DNA from: Shimia sp047124445 | Lineage (GTDB): Bacteria > Pseudomonadota > Alphaproteobacteria > Rhodobacterales > Rhodobacteraceae | DNA: 64,000 nt | Direction of reading: 5' to 3' | Assembly (NCBI RefSeq): GCF_047124445.1 | Contig: NZ_CP138921.1 | Span: 2,046,001 to 2,110,000, forward strand | Shown here: positions 35,375-44,290 of the stretch, piece after piece | Numbering within the stretch: position 1 is the stretch's first letter | Layout: each line of letters begins with the position of its first letter | Made by a program: the position numbers and the translations under genes | The notes under the pieces: generated by a model | What the model was told of the DNA's origin: nothing | Databases searched by the model: none | What the model saw: the letters and a program-made list of their open reading frames with translations, nothing else

Positions 35375-36028
35375 ATGAAATTCTTCGTAGACACCGCCGA
35401 CATCGACGCCATTGCCGAGCTGAACGCAACAGGCATGGTTGACGGCGTCACCACCAACCCATCCCTGATCAAAAAATCCGGCCGTGACATCCTTGAAGTC
35501 ACCAAAGAAATCTGTGATCTTGTTGATGGTCCGGTTTCCGCCGAAGTAACCGCCACCGACGCGGACGAGATGATCGCCGAAGGCCGCAAACTGGTTGAGA
35601 TTGCCGACAACATCGCCGTCAAGGTTCCGCTGACGTGGGACGGCCTGAAAGCCTGTAAGGCGCTGACCGACGATGGTCATAAGGTCAACGTGACCCTGTG
35701 TTTCTCCGCCAACCAGGCGCTGCTCGCCGCCAAAGCAGGGGCAACCTTTATCTCCCCGTTCATCGGCCGTCTGGATGACATCAACCTGGATGGCATGGAT
35801 CTGATCGCAGACATCCGCCAGGTCTATGACAACTACGGTTTTGAAACCGAAATCCTTGCCGCTTCCGTGCGCACCGTGAACCACGCCACCCAATGCGCGC
35901 TGGTTGGTGCCGACGTGATGACCGCCCCTCCCGGTGTGATCAAATCCATGATCAACCACCCGCTGACCGACAAAGGTCTTGAGACTTTCCTGGCGGACAT
36001 CAAATCAGCAGGCATCAAAATCCTGTAA
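35375..36028 (+). CDS. tal: Transaldolase / fructose-6-phosphate aldolase family
   Basis: A 217-residue small-type (subfamily 3B) transaldolase of the pentose phosphate pathway. The Schiff-base lysine lies in DNIAVKVPLT, and VTTNPSLI, NVTLCFSANQALLAAKAGA and SPFIGRLDD are all diagnostic. The length fits FSA-type enzymes, and fructose-6-phosphate aldolase activity cannot be excluded from sequence. AGGAGAGG lies before the ATG. A hairpin terminator follows at 36052. Confidence 0.93.
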   Translation: MKFFVDTADIDAIAELNATGMVDGVTTNPSLIKKSGRDILEVTKEICDLVDGPVSAEVTATDADEMIAEGRKLVEIADNIAVKVPLTWDGLKACKALTDDGHKVNVTLCFSANQALLAAKAGATFISPFIGRLDDINLDGMDLIADIRQVYDNYGFETEILAASVRTVNHATQCALVGADVMTAPPGVIKSMINHPLTDKGLETFLADIKSAGIKIL

Positions 36029-36051
36029 CGGTTGCAAGACATGTTTCGATC

Positions 36052-36080
36052 AAGGCCCGGACATCGCTCTGGGCCTTTTT
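36052..36080 (+). terminator. Rho-independent terminator of the transaldolase gene
   Basis: AAGGCCC and GGGCCTT pair around a 12-nt loop, followed by TTTTTCG. Confidence 0.8.
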
Positions 36081-36154
36081 CGTGACTGCCATGTGATTGC
36101 CCCTCCCATTGCCCCCTGCTAGGGTTTCTCGCAAATGAGGCTGAGCACCCACCA

Positions 36155-37165
36155 ATGAGCACCGCACTAGACAAATTCCAACGTTTGGAAGGCACCGCGC
36201 TGTGGCGTGAAACCCCGGGCGTGCAACGGCGGGAAGTGATTGTGTCTCTGGGCGAAGCTTCCTTGGTCATCAAAGACAGCCAGGACCGCGCACTCACGCA
36301 CTGGTCCCTCCCAGCTGTGCGCCGCCTCAATCCAGGTCAAACCCCGGCGGTGTTTTTTCCGGACGGCGACTCGGATGAGACGCTGGAAATCGATCCGGCA
36401 CACGATGATCTGGTGGACGCGATCGAAAAACTGCGCAAGGCGGTTGCCCGGCCGCAACGCGCCTCCGGGCGCTTACGCAAAACCGTCTTAGCCCTGACCA
36501 CAACTGCCTTGGCCGGGCTGGCCGTCTTCTGGCTGCCCGACGCCTTGGCAAACCACACACTGCGCGTGGTGCCCAATGTGGCACGTCAGACCATGGGTCA
36601 GGACATGCAACAGCTTGCCACCCGCCTCACCGGCCAACCGTGCAGTGCACCTCTGGCGGTCCCGGCAGTAGACGCCCTGCAAAAGCGCCTGCAAGTGCGC
36701 TCCATTTCCGTTCTGCCCAGCGCCCTGCGCGAAGCCATCGCCTTGCCAGGCAATGTAGTTCTGTTGGGTCGCGACACCATCGAGGATCACGAAGAGCCGG
36801 ATGTGGCCGCGGGCTACATTGTAGCGGCACAGGCTGCCTCTCCCGATCCGCTGCGTGGGGTTTTGGAAACCGGCGGCATTCGCGCCAGCTTGCGTTTGCT
36901 GACCACTGGCGCGCTGCCGGAAGATCTTCTGCTTCAACATATCGAACTGATGATCAGCAGCCCGCCTGCGGCGGCCGCGGATGACACGTTGATCCAGGCA
37001 TTTGAAGAAAAGCGGGTCAGACTACAGCCTTACGCGCTGGCACGGGACCCATCTGGTGAAAGCACGCTGGCCTTAATAGAGGCCGCCCCTTTCACCGAAG
37101 AGTTGCCAGAACCAATCTTGATTGACCGTTACTGGGTGGCTCTTCAAGGCATCTGCGGCAGCTAA
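36155..37165 (+). CDS. Hypothetical membrane-anchored protein
   Basis: A 336-residue protein I cannot assign. The first about 105 residues look like a small cytoplasmic PH-like domain (a beta-rich part with GEASLVIKDSQDRALTHWSL and an alpha helix DDLVDAIEKLRKAV). One transmembrane segment follows (TVLALTTTALAGLAVFWLPDALA), and the rest is extracytoplasmic with GNVVLLGRDTIEDHEEPDVAAGYIVA. The DHEEPD segment resembles no catalytic motif I trust, though an inactive or distant peptidase fold is possible. It sits downstream of the transaldolase terminator and converges on the SPOR gene with a 24-bp gap. Confidence 0.7.
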   Translation: MSTALDKFQRLEGTALWRETPGVQRREVIVSLGEASLVIKDSQDRALTHWSLPAVRRLNPGQTPAVFFPDGDSDETLEIDPAHDDLVDAIEKLRKAVARPQRASGRLRKTVLALTTTALAGLAVFWLPDALANHTLRVVPNVARQTMGQDMQQLATRLTGQPCSAPLAVPAVDALQKRLQVRSISVLPSALREAIALPGNVVLLGRDTIEDHEEPDVAAGYIVAAQAASPDPLRGVLETGGIRASLRLLTTGALPEDLLLQHIELMISSPPAAAADDTLIQAFEEKRVRLQPYALARDPSGESTLALIEAAPFTEELPEPILIDRYWVALQGICGS

Positions 37166-37189
37166 ACGCCGCCGCAGACCTCAATTTCA

Positions 37190-38569
37190 TTACTGGCGCA
37201 CAAAAGCACCGCCAAACCCGGCGCTCTGGGTCTTACTCAGCGCTGCATTGGCGCTGTCTGCGCTGGCAAACGGACCTGCCAGCACCATGCGCTGGGTCAG
37301 ACCATTCCGCTGGTATTTGCCAATCCGAACCGGCAGACCAAGACGCTTCACCTGTTTGGCCGCCGCTTGCGCGCTGGCCTGATCGCTAAACGTGCCAACC
37401 TGCACATAGGGCGTGCCTGCCAGCCGCAAGGACTTGGTGGCGGCTTCAGATTTGGTGGACACGGTGGTCGCTGCCACCTGTGTGGTGCTTGCCCGCGCAA
37501 CGGTTTCGCTTTCCTCTGCCACACCGACAAGCTGCCGGGGCAAAGTATTGGTCCAAATCTGCTCCATCTGTGCCTGACCACCCAAGGTCATCTCGGCGCG
37601 ACGCTCATTCAAGCGGCCATCATCAAACGCCCGACGGTAGCCTTCCGGCACCATGGCCAGCACATGGGAGTCTCGATTGGCTTCATACACGTGACGCGGC
37701 ACAACACGTACGTCTGGCGCCACTTCACCGACGCGCACAACGGTGCCAACCGGCGGACGACGCAGCGAGCTGTTCTGATCAAATCGCATCTGTGGTGGTT
37801 GCGCTGTCGCTCCCCCACGACCGGGCGTCACCGGGGACTGAGCTTGAGGACCGCACCGAACAGCAGAGCCTCTCCAGGATGTCACCCCTTCGCGACACGG
37901 CGATACGACACCAGCCGCGCGCGGCGCTTGTTTGGAAGTCCGGCGCACGGTTGTTGTCGTGGTTTTGGGGGCCACTGATCCAGGCTGGATCACCGTTGGT
38001 GCCGCTGCGGTGGCTGCTGGGGCAACCGTACGCGTGGTGGTCGTCTTGGTTGTTGCGGTGGTCGGACGGGCCGCGGTTGGTGTGGTGTAAAGCGGCGCAC
38101 CTTTGGCCTGCTTTGGCACTTTCACCGTGCGCGTAGTTGTTTTCGCCGTGCTGGTTGCAGCGCTGCTAGTGGTGCGTGCCGTTGTTGCCGGTGCAGCTGC
38201 AGGCGCAACTGCTTTTGGCGCCGTAGCCACGGCAGGCGCACCTGCTTCAGGTGCTGCCGGCTGAATTTGCACAACATTTTTGTCGAGCTTTGGCGCGGCG
38301 CTGGTGGTGGTTTGCGCTTTGGAGAAGGTAGGTTTGAAGCCACAGATCACCTTGCGTTCCCGCGTTACACGCGGCACCCAGGTTGTGGCTCCATCAACAC
38401 CGGCGCGGATGTAAACACATCCACGGCTGTCAACAAACTGCTTACCCTTGAAATCATTCGGCGGGAACTCCGCCGGGATTTCGTTTGAACTAATGGACTG
38501 CGCGGTGACCGCACCAATGCCCAAGGAACTTGCGATCACGCCGATCGCAATAACTCTGGTCAGTTTCAT
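37190..38569 (-). CDS. SPOR-domain protein, exported
   Basis: A 459-residue secreted protein: signal peptide (VIAIGVIASSLGIGAVTAQ), a Cys-containing N-terminal region (DSRGCVYIRAG..VICGFKP), a long Thr/Ala/Pro/Lys linker (about 90-260) typical of periplasm-spanning stretches, and a C-terminal SPOR domain (about 382-459: YVQVGTFSDQASAQAAAKQV..RMVLAGPF). SPOR domains bind denuded peptidoglycan at the septum, so a cell-division or envelope role is likely. The SD region lies in a hairpin (38572..38594). Confidence 0.88.
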   Translation of the reverse strand: MKLTRVIAIGVIASSLGIGAVTAQSISSNEIPAEFPPNDFKGKQFVDSRGCVYIRAGVDGATTWVPRVTRERKVICGFKPTFSKAQTTTSAAPKLDKNVVQIQPAAPEAGAPAVATAPKAVAPAAAPATTARTTSSAATSTAKTTTRTVKVPKQAKGAPLYTTPTAARPTTATTKTTTTRTVAPAATAAAPTVIQPGSVAPKTTTTTVRRTSKQAPRAAGVVSPCREGVTSWRGSAVRCGPQAQSPVTPGRGGATAQPPQMRFDQNSSLRRPPVGTVVRVGEVAPDVRVVPRHVYEANRDSHVLAMVPEGYRRAFDDGRLNERRAEMTLGGQAQMEQIWTNTLPRQLVGVAEESETVARASTTQVAATTVSTKSEAATKSLRLAGTPYVQVGTFSDQASAQAAAKQVKRLGLPVRIGKYQRNGLTQRMVLAGPFASADSANAALSKTQSAGFGGAFVRQ

Positions 38570-38571
38570 TT

Positions 38572-38594
38572 TGCCCCCACAAGATGTAGGGGCA
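38572..38594 (-). promoter_or_regulatory. Hairpin that could sequester the SPOR gene's ribosome-binding site
   Basis: TGCCCC and GGGGCA pair with an 11-nt loop; the G-rich arm lies just before the ATG at 38569 and is the only SD-like sequence there. Confidence 0.5.
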
Positions 38595-38607
38595 CCTTAG
38601 CCGGTTT

Positions 38608-38634
38608 GTTTCCAACGAGTAAACCGTTGAAAAC
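38608..38634. promoter_or_regulatory. Inverted repeat between upp and the SPOR gene
   Basis: GTTTCCAACG-agtaaac-CGTTGAAAAC, a 10-bp inverted repeat with one mismatch, 13 bp past the upp stop. Lacks a T-run; operator or transcript-end structure. Confidence 0.45.
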
Positions 38635-38646
38635 ACGAAATTTGAC

Positions 38647-39276
38647 CTATTGGGTACCAAACATGCGGTCGCCCGCATCGCCCAATCCGGGCAAGATATA
38701 GCCTTTTTCGTTCAACCGCTCATCGAGCGCCGCAGTCACAATTGGCACATCCGGATGCGCCTCTTTCATTCGCGCCACACCTTCAGGCGCTGCCAACAGA
38801 CACAAGAAGCGGATGTTCTTCGCACCCTGTTTTTTCAGCAGATCAATGGCCGCCGCAGAGCTGTTGCCGGTTGCCAGCATCGGGTCAACAGCGATCACAA
38901 GACGTTCATCCAGCTCACTTGGCGCTTTAAAGTAATATTGCACCGGCTCCAGAGTCTCCTCGTCACGGTACAACCCGACAAAGCCCACACGCGCCGATGG
39001 CACCAACTCCAGCATCCCGTCCAGAAGGCCGTTGCCAGCCCGTAAAATCGAGACCAAAGCAAGCTTGCGGCCCGCCAGCGTGGGCGCATCCATCTCTACC
39101 ATCGGTGTCTGGATTTTCTTGGTGGTCATCGGCAGTTCGCGGGTGATTTCATAGGCCAGCAACTGGCTGATCTCACGCAGCAGGCGGCGGAACTCCCCTG
39201 TCGAGGTGGCCTGATCGCGCATGATGGTCAGCTTGTGCTGTACCAGCGGGTGATCCACAACTGTCAAATGATCCAT
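38647..39276 (-). CDS. upp: Uracil phosphoribosyltransferase
   Basis: A 209-residue salvage enzyme forming UMP from uracil and PRPP. The PRPP loop AVDPMLATGNSSAAA (about 129-143) and the uracil-site motif near the C-terminus (YILPGLGDAGDR) are intact. Last gene of the nucleoside operon; its ATG shares a base with the add stop codon, so translation is coupled. Confidence 0.96.
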   Translation of the reverse strand: MDHLTVVDHPLVQHKLTIMRDQATSTGEFRRLLREISQLLAYEITRELPMTTKKIQTPMVEMDAPTLAGRKLALVSILRAGNGLLDGMLELVPSARVGFVGLYRDEETLEPVQYYFKAPSELDERLVIAVDPMLATGNSSAAAIDLLKKQGAKNIRFLCLLAAPEGVARMKEAHPDVPIVTAALDERLNEKGYILPGLGDAGDRMFGTQ

Positions 39277-40262
39277 CAGGCTTGCTCCAATCGCTTTGCT
39301 ACTTTTGCTTTGGTATCGGCATCACAGAAGGCCGCGTCAAGCGCGGTCTGGTTGAGCGCACGAAAATCACTCTCGTCCCATCCAAAGGCTTTGGATAGCT
39401 CTTCGTACTCGCGGCGCATAGTCGTATGAAAGAACGGCGGATCATCCGTGCTGACGGTCACTTTGACACCGGCATCGCGCAATTTCTGAATCGGGTGGCT
39501 GGCGAAATCCGGGAACAGGCCCAGCACAACGTTTGACCCCGGGCAAACTTCCAACGTGATCTGGCGCGCCACCAGCTCTTTCACCAGTTCTGGATCTTCA
39601 ATGCTCCGCACGCCATGGCCAATGCGCTCCACGTTCAGATCGCGGATCGCATCCCAAACACTTTCCGGCCCGCCAAATTCCCCGGCGTGGGTGGTCAGCT
39701 GCAATCCAGCTTCCTTGGCTTGATCAAACGCATAGGCAAAGGTGCCCTGTGTGAACTGCCCTTCGTCGCCGCCCATGCCAAAGCCGGTCACAAAGTCGCC
39801 AGCGGTTTCCGCCGCACAATGTGCCGTGGTCTTGGACTTGTCGGCCCCGAAGTGACGCACTGCGGTCGCAACACCGCGCAAGGTGATCCCATGTTTGGCC
39901 TCCGCCGCGTTGGCCGCTTCCTCAATCGCCGCGAGATACTCGCGCCACGCGCCAAGATCACCGCCGCCACAGAAGTCAGGGCTAATAAAGCTCTCGGTGT
40001 AGACCACGCCATTCTTGGCGCTCTCTTCCAGGATCGCAGTCGTGAGCCGCGCAAACTCTTCCGGACCAGTCAAAACAGAGGTTGCGTCCTCATAGGTGCT
40101 CAGGAAGTGCACAAAGTCCCGGAACGCATACCCGCCGTTGTCGTCAAAGATCTTGCTCAGATCGACGTTCTTTTCATGCGCCAACTGTTTGATAAACGCG
40201 GGCGGGGCCGCGCCTTCATGGTGCAGGTGCAGCTCGACTTTAGGCAGGTCAGCAACGCTCAT
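39276..40262 (-). CDS. add: Adenosine deaminase
   Basis: A 328-residue metal-dependent deaminase converting (deoxy)adenosine to (deoxy)inosine. Zinc ligands sit in VELHLHHEGA (His12 and His14), followed by THAGEF, RIGHG and STDDPPFF. The usual His-Leu-Asp-Gly is here His-His-Glu-Gly, a variation also seen in adenosine-deaminase-like proteins, so adenine deamination cannot be fully excluded. Overlaps deoB by 4 bp and upp by 1 bp in the operon. Confidence 0.9.
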   Translation of the reverse strand: MSVADLPKVELHLHHEGAAPPAFIKQLAHEKNVDLSKIFDDNGGYAFRDFVHFLSTYEDATSVLTGPEEFARLTTAILEESAKNGVVYTESFISPDFCGGGDLGAWREYLAAIEEAANAAEAKHGITLRGVATAVRHFGADKSKTTAHCAAETAGDFVTGFGMGGDEGQFTQGTFAYAFDQAKEAGLQLTTHAGEFGGPESVWDAIRDLNVERIGHGVRSIEDPELVKELVARQITLEVCPGSNVVLGLFPDFASHPIQKLRDAGVKVTVSTDDPPFFHTTMRREYEELSKAFGWDESDFRALNQTALDAAFCDADTKAKVAKRLEQA

Positions 40263-41467
40263 AAGAAACTCCTTCCACGGGGAGGTGTGATCCCCAGATG
40301 TGTGGCCACCGTTGCGGCCACATCAACAAAATCCATAATCCCGGCTTCTTTGACGCCCACACCGGCGGCCAATACAGGCACGCGCTCCCGGGTGTGGTCG
40401 GTTCCGGTCCAGCTTGGGTCATTGCCGTGATCCGCTGTCAGGATCAAGAGATCATCCGCCTTCAAATTTTGAAGGACCTTTCCGATTTCCAAGTCAAACC
40501 ATTCCAACGCACGCGCATAGCCGGAGATGTCACGACGATGGCCATAGAGACTGTCAAACTCCACAAAGTTTGCAAAGGTCAGGCTACCATCTTCGGCAGT
40601 TTCCACCAATCCCTGCAAATCCTGCATCAGCTTGGCATCCGCCCCTTTGGTGCAATCGTCAATGCCCGCCATGGTGAAGATGTCGCCAATCTTGCCAACA
40701 CCGTGAACTTTGCCACCGGCTTCTTGCACCCAGTTGGTCAACAGTGGCTCCGGGGGGGCAATTGCAAAGTCTCGGCGGTTGGTTGTGCGGGTGAACCCAT
40801 TCGCAGCGTCGCCGACAAACGGCCGCGCAATCACCCGGCCAATCTTCATCTCGTGCAAGGTCGGCGCAAGGTCCTGACACAACTTCAACAGACGTTCGAG
40901 CCCAAAGGTCTCCTCATGCGCGGCAATCTGAAAAACGCTATCTGCAGAGGTGTAGCAAATCGGCTTTCCGCTTTTGACATGCTCCGCCCCTAGGTCATTG
41001 ATGACGACAGTCCCCGACGCGTGACAATCGCCTAAGATGCCATCCACACCGGCCAACTCACACACCAACTTGCTCAAATCAGCTGGAAAACACGGCTCTT
41101 CTTTGGGGAAGTAGCCCCAATCCCAGGGCACAGGCAGGCCAGCCAATTCCCAATGGCCGGATGGCGTATCTTTGCCCGGACTGACTTCCGTCGCCGCCCC
41201 CCATGCCCCCTGTGGCGTCGCGTTCAATCCGGGCGTGGCATCGCCCGACGCCAACCGACACGCCGCGCCCAAGCCCAACGCGTCGAGATTGGGCAGCTTC
41301 AACGGCCCACTGCGCCCATCTTCTGCGCGTCCCTCTGCGCAAGCCTGCGCAATATGCGCCAAGGTATTCGCACCAATGTCGGAGCGGTCTTCGTTGAAAA
41401 ACTGTGCCGCATCCGGCGCACCGCCGATGCCAACCGAGTCCATCACAACCAGAAATGCACGTGCCAT
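40259..41467 (-). CDS. deoB: Phosphopentomutase
   Basis: A 402-residue metalloenzyme of the alkaline phosphatase superfamily that interconverts (deoxy)ribose-1- and -5-phosphate, feeding nucleoside-derived sugars into central metabolism. Marks: VMDSVGIGGAPDA at the start, GDANTLAH-type DIGANTLAHI, SGHWELAG, and the metal site TADHGNDPSW. It overlaps deoA by 1 bp and add by 4 bp. Confidence 0.96.
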   Translation of the reverse strand: MARAFLVVMDSVGIGGAPDAAQFFNEDRSDIGANTLAHIAQACAEGRAEDGRSGPLKLPNLDALGLGAACRLASGDATPGLNATPQGAWGAATEVSPGKDTPSGHWELAGLPVPWDWGYFPKEEPCFPADLSKLVCELAGVDGILGDCHASGTVVINDLGAEHVKSGKPICYTSADSVFQIAAHEETFGLERLLKLCQDLAPTLHEMKIGRVIARPFVGDAANGFTRTTNRRDFAIAPPEPLLTNWVQEAGGKVHGVGKIGDIFTMAGIDDCTKGADAKLMQDLQGLVETAEDGSLTFANFVEFDSLYGHRRDISGYARALEWFDLEIGKVLQNLKADDLLILTADHGNDPSWTGTDHTRERVPVLAAGVGVKEAGIMDFVDVAATVATHLGITPPRGRSFL

Positions 41468-42771
41468 CAGCGGCTCCTTTCGTGGATTAGCGGCGGCATA
41501 TCGGGCATAGCGTCGCCAATGTCCATGGCCTCCAGCACAGCTGCCGCGGCGGCATCCGCCTTGTCTTCACGGCTGGCATGCACCCGTAGAAGCGGATCAC
41601 CCGCTTTCACCTGTGTACCCAGCCGCACCACCTCGGAGAAGCCCACTGCAGGATCGATCACATCGCTCTCCACCATGCGCCCGCCGCCAAGTCCAACAAC
41701 AGCCAAGCCCAGCGCCTCCCCGTCAATAGCAGAGACAAAGCCATCCCGCGGCGCCTTGACCTCTCGGATCACCGAGGCCTCCGGCAAGAACCGCTGCCAC
41801 TCCTCGACAAATCGCATTGGCCCACCATGGGCCGCTACCATCTTGCCAAACCGCTCCGCCGCTTGTCCGTTCGCCAGCACGTCCACCATCTTGGCCACGC
41901 CTGCCTCAACATCCGCCGCCAATCCCGCATTGGCCAACAACACACCGCCAAGCGACACGCTCAACTCCGCCAATGGCCCACCTTTGGAACCACAGAGCAC
42001 CTCCATGCACTCCGCCACTTCCAACGCATTGCCCAGCGAAGGCGCCAACGGTTGGTTCATATCCGAAATCACCGCGCTTGTCGGACAGCCCGCCAAATTC
42101 GCTGTGCTCACCAAAGAGTCTGCCAAGGCTTCGGCATCCTCAAGCGTCTTCATAAACGCGCCGCTGCCCACCTTCACATCCAACACCAGCCCATGCAGTC
42201 CAGCAGCCAGCTTCTTGGACAAGATCGACGCCGTGATCAGATCCAGACTTTCCACCGTCCCGGTTACATCCCGCACCGCATAAAGCCGTTTGTCGGCCGG
42301 CGCGATCTCAGCCGTTGCGCTGACAATCGACGCCCCCGCGTCGCGCACCACCTTGTCAAACTGTGCCTCATCCAACCCGGTCTGATAGCCTGGAATTGCC
42401 TCTAGCTTATCCAGTGTCCCGCCCGTGTGCCCAAGCCCGCGCCCCGACACCATCGGCACATAGGCGCCACAAGCCGCCAAAGCCGGTGCCAGCACCAAAC
42501 TCACACAATCGCCAACGCCGCCTGTGGAATGTTTATCCAATGCAGGCCCCGGCAAATCCCAAGACATCGTGTCACCGCTGTCCCGCATCGCCAGTGTCAA
42601 GGCCACGCGCCCTTCCTCAGAGAGACCACGCACGCAAACCCCCATGGCAAACGCGCCAGCCTGCGCGTCACTGACCGTTCCGTCAGCCAACCCTCGGGCA
42701 AACCAGGCCAGCTCTTCACGACTGGGGTCTTCGCCTTTGCGCAACTGCGCGATGATGGCCCGTGCGTCCAT
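41467..42771 (-). CDS. deoA: Thymidine phosphorylase
   Basis: A 434-residue pyrimidine nucleoside phosphorylase releasing thymine and deoxyribose-1-phosphate. The phosphate-binding signature is clear: DKHSTGGVGDCVSL, then SGRGLGHTGGTLDKLEAIPG. The C-terminal domain (VKAPRDGFVSAIDGEALG) is complete. Its product sugar goes to deoB, the next gene. A 23-bp gap separates it from cdd. Confidence 0.96.
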   Translation of the reverse strand: MDARAIIAQLRKGEDPSREELAWFARGLADGTVSDAQAGAFAMGVCVRGLSEEGRVALTLAMRDSGDTMSWDLPGPALDKHSTGGVGDCVSLVLAPALAACGAYVPMVSGRGLGHTGGTLDKLEAIPGYQTGLDEAQFDKVVRDAGASIVSATAEIAPADKRLYAVRDVTGTVESLDLITASILSKKLAAGLHGLVLDVKVGSGAFMKTLEDAEALADSLVSTANLAGCPTSAVISDMNQPLAPSLGNALEVAECMEVLCGSKGGPLAELSVSLGGVLLANAGLAADVEAGVAKMVDVLANGQAAERFGKMVAAHGGPMRFVEEWQRFLPEASVIREVKAPRDGFVSAIDGEALGLAVVGLGGGRMVESDVIDPAVGFSEVVRLGTQVKAGDPLLRVHASREDKADAAAAAVLEAMDIGDAMPDMPPLIHERSR

Positions 42772-42794
42772 GTGGGTCTCCTTATACTCGTTCT

Positions 42795-43202
42795 TTAATC
42801 GCGGTCCGCGTGGCCGTCGCCCAGATGGTCTTTCCCAAAGGCACCCGGCAACAACTCAGCCATGGTCATCTCCACCCGCGCACCGTCCAGGTTGGCCAAC
42901 GTCACTTTTGTGTCCGCGCCACCAAACTCGGCAAGCTTCTGACGGCACCCACCACAAGGGCTCACCGGCTGCTTGCTATCCGCCACGACAAATACTTCGT
43001 TCAACTTGGTCTCACCCGCCGCGACCATCGCCGCAATCGCGCCTGCTTCTGCGCAAGTGCCTTCCGGGTAGGCAATGTTCTCCACATTACAGCCTGCGTA
43101 GATTGTGCCACCTTCAGACAGCACCGCCGCGCCAACCTTAAATTGCGAATACGGCGCATAGGCGTTTTCGCGCACGGCAAAAGCCGTTTTTTCCAAGCTC
43201 AT
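42795..43202 (-). CDS. cdd: Cytidine deaminase
   Basis: A 135-residue tetrameric-type deaminase converting (deoxy)cytidine to (deoxy)uridine. Zinc and proton-shuttle residues: Cys50-Ala-Glu52 in TCAEAGAI, and Cys83 and Cys86 in PCGGCRQ. The N-terminal AYAPYSQFKVGAAV is typical. The ATG overlaps the stop of the upstream VOC-bicupin gene (ATGA), so it is translationally coupled. Confidence 0.96.
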   Translation of the reverse strand: MSLEKTAFAVRENAYAPYSQFKVGAAVLSEGGTIYAGCNVENIAYPEGTCAEAGAIAAMVAAGETKLNEVFVVADSKQPVSPCGGCRQKLAEFGGADTKVTLANLDGARVEMTMAELLPGAFGKDHLGDGHADRD

Positions 43203-44290
43203 GTCTCTGTCACTTTCGTCTTGAACGCCCCCGGCAGCGTGACTTCGAGCAATTCGATGTCCGCGCTTGGATCGGCGTAGAGGGTTTTCATTCCGGGTGG
43301 GATCACAAAGGCATCCCCGGCTTCCAAGGCATATGGCTCCCGCCCTTCACCTTTCAGAACCATCGTGCCCTTCATCACAAAGGTAAAGTGAATATCCGCA
43401 TCATGACGCGTCCATTGCGGAACGCCGTCTCCACGACGGATCACTTGTACGCCAGCCACATCCTGGGTGTTGGTGGCAATGGTTGTGTCTCGGCACATGA
43501 AGCCCGGAAATCGGAAATCGCTCCACTCCGCACCTTCTGCTAGGTTATGCACAAAACGCTGCCCATCCCATTCCCGATCTGGCCGCTCATGTGGGGTTGG
43601 CAGTTCCATTTCATGATCAATCTCGGTCACATGATCCGCTGGCACCCCAATCTCGATCACTTGCAGATCGTCGCTGGCCTCACAAACCCGATGGCGAATT
43701 TCCGGCGGCTGAATAAAGCAATCGCCTGCATTGAGACGCCGCATGCCTCCTTGATCTTCATAAAGCACATCAACCCAACCATTGACGCAGAAGATCAACT
43801 GAAAGCCCACCTTATGGTAATGCACCATATCCGGCACCGGCCCGCCATCAGGAATACGAATATGACTGGCAATCATCGCCCCACCTAACCGGTCTGGCAC
43901 CAAATCCCGATAATGCATCCCCGCCCGGCCAATGACCCATGGCGCCTGATCCGCCAATCGCCGCACCACAAAGGAATGCTGCACTTCTGGCAACACCAGC
44001 GGCGGGTTTAGTTCGTCGATTTCGATCTTTGTGCCATTTGGCGCGATCAACTCGCGCGCGCCTTCGGCAAACCCATTGGGATTGTCGGTCAAAATCCGCA
44101 GACACCCTGGCAACTCCCTCGCATCCTTCTCGATGCGCAGCCGCAGGCCATGACCGGAAAACACCGCCACCGTTGGGTCATCCGCCGGATAAATCATATC
44201 CATCCGCATTTTGAGCACTTTGGTGTAAAAGGGGATGTCATCGCGCAATTCCTGCGTTGGCAACCGCACCTCTGCTCTGATCTCTTCCAT
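43199..44290 (-). CDS. VOC-bicupin fusion protein heading the nucleoside-salvage operon
   Basis: A 363-residue protein with three predicted parts: an N-terminal glyoxalase/VOC-like unit (TQELRDDIPFYTKVLKMRMDMIYPADDPTVAVFSGHG type, about 5-105), and two cupin barrels (about 150-235 with HYHKVGFQLIFCVNGWVDVLYEDQ, and about 275-355 with WTRHDADIHFTFVMKGTMVL). Histidines in both cupins could bind metal. ATG at 44290 has AGGAG upstream. It overlaps cdd by 4 bp, so it belongs to the salvage operon although no role there is known. A sugar- or base-modifying dioxygenase or isomerase is conceivable. Confidence 0.75.
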   Translation of the reverse strand: MEEIRAEVRLPTQELRDDIPFYTKVLKMRMDMIYPADDPTVAVFSGHGLRLRIEKDARELPGCLRILTDNPNGFAEGARELIAPNGTKIEIDELNPPLVLPEVQHSFVVRRLADQAPWVIGRAGMHYRDLVPDRLGGAMIASHIRIPDGGPVPDMVHYHKVGFQLIFCVNGWVDVLYEDQGGMRRLNAGDCFIQPPEIRHRVCEASDDLQVIEIGVPADHVTEIDHEMELPTPHERPDREWDGQRFVHNLAEGAEWSDFRFPGFMCRDTTIATNTQDVAGVQVIRRGDGVPQWTRHDADIHFTFVMKGTMVLKGEGREPYALEAGDAFVIPPGMKTLYADPSADIELLEVTLPGAFKTKVTET

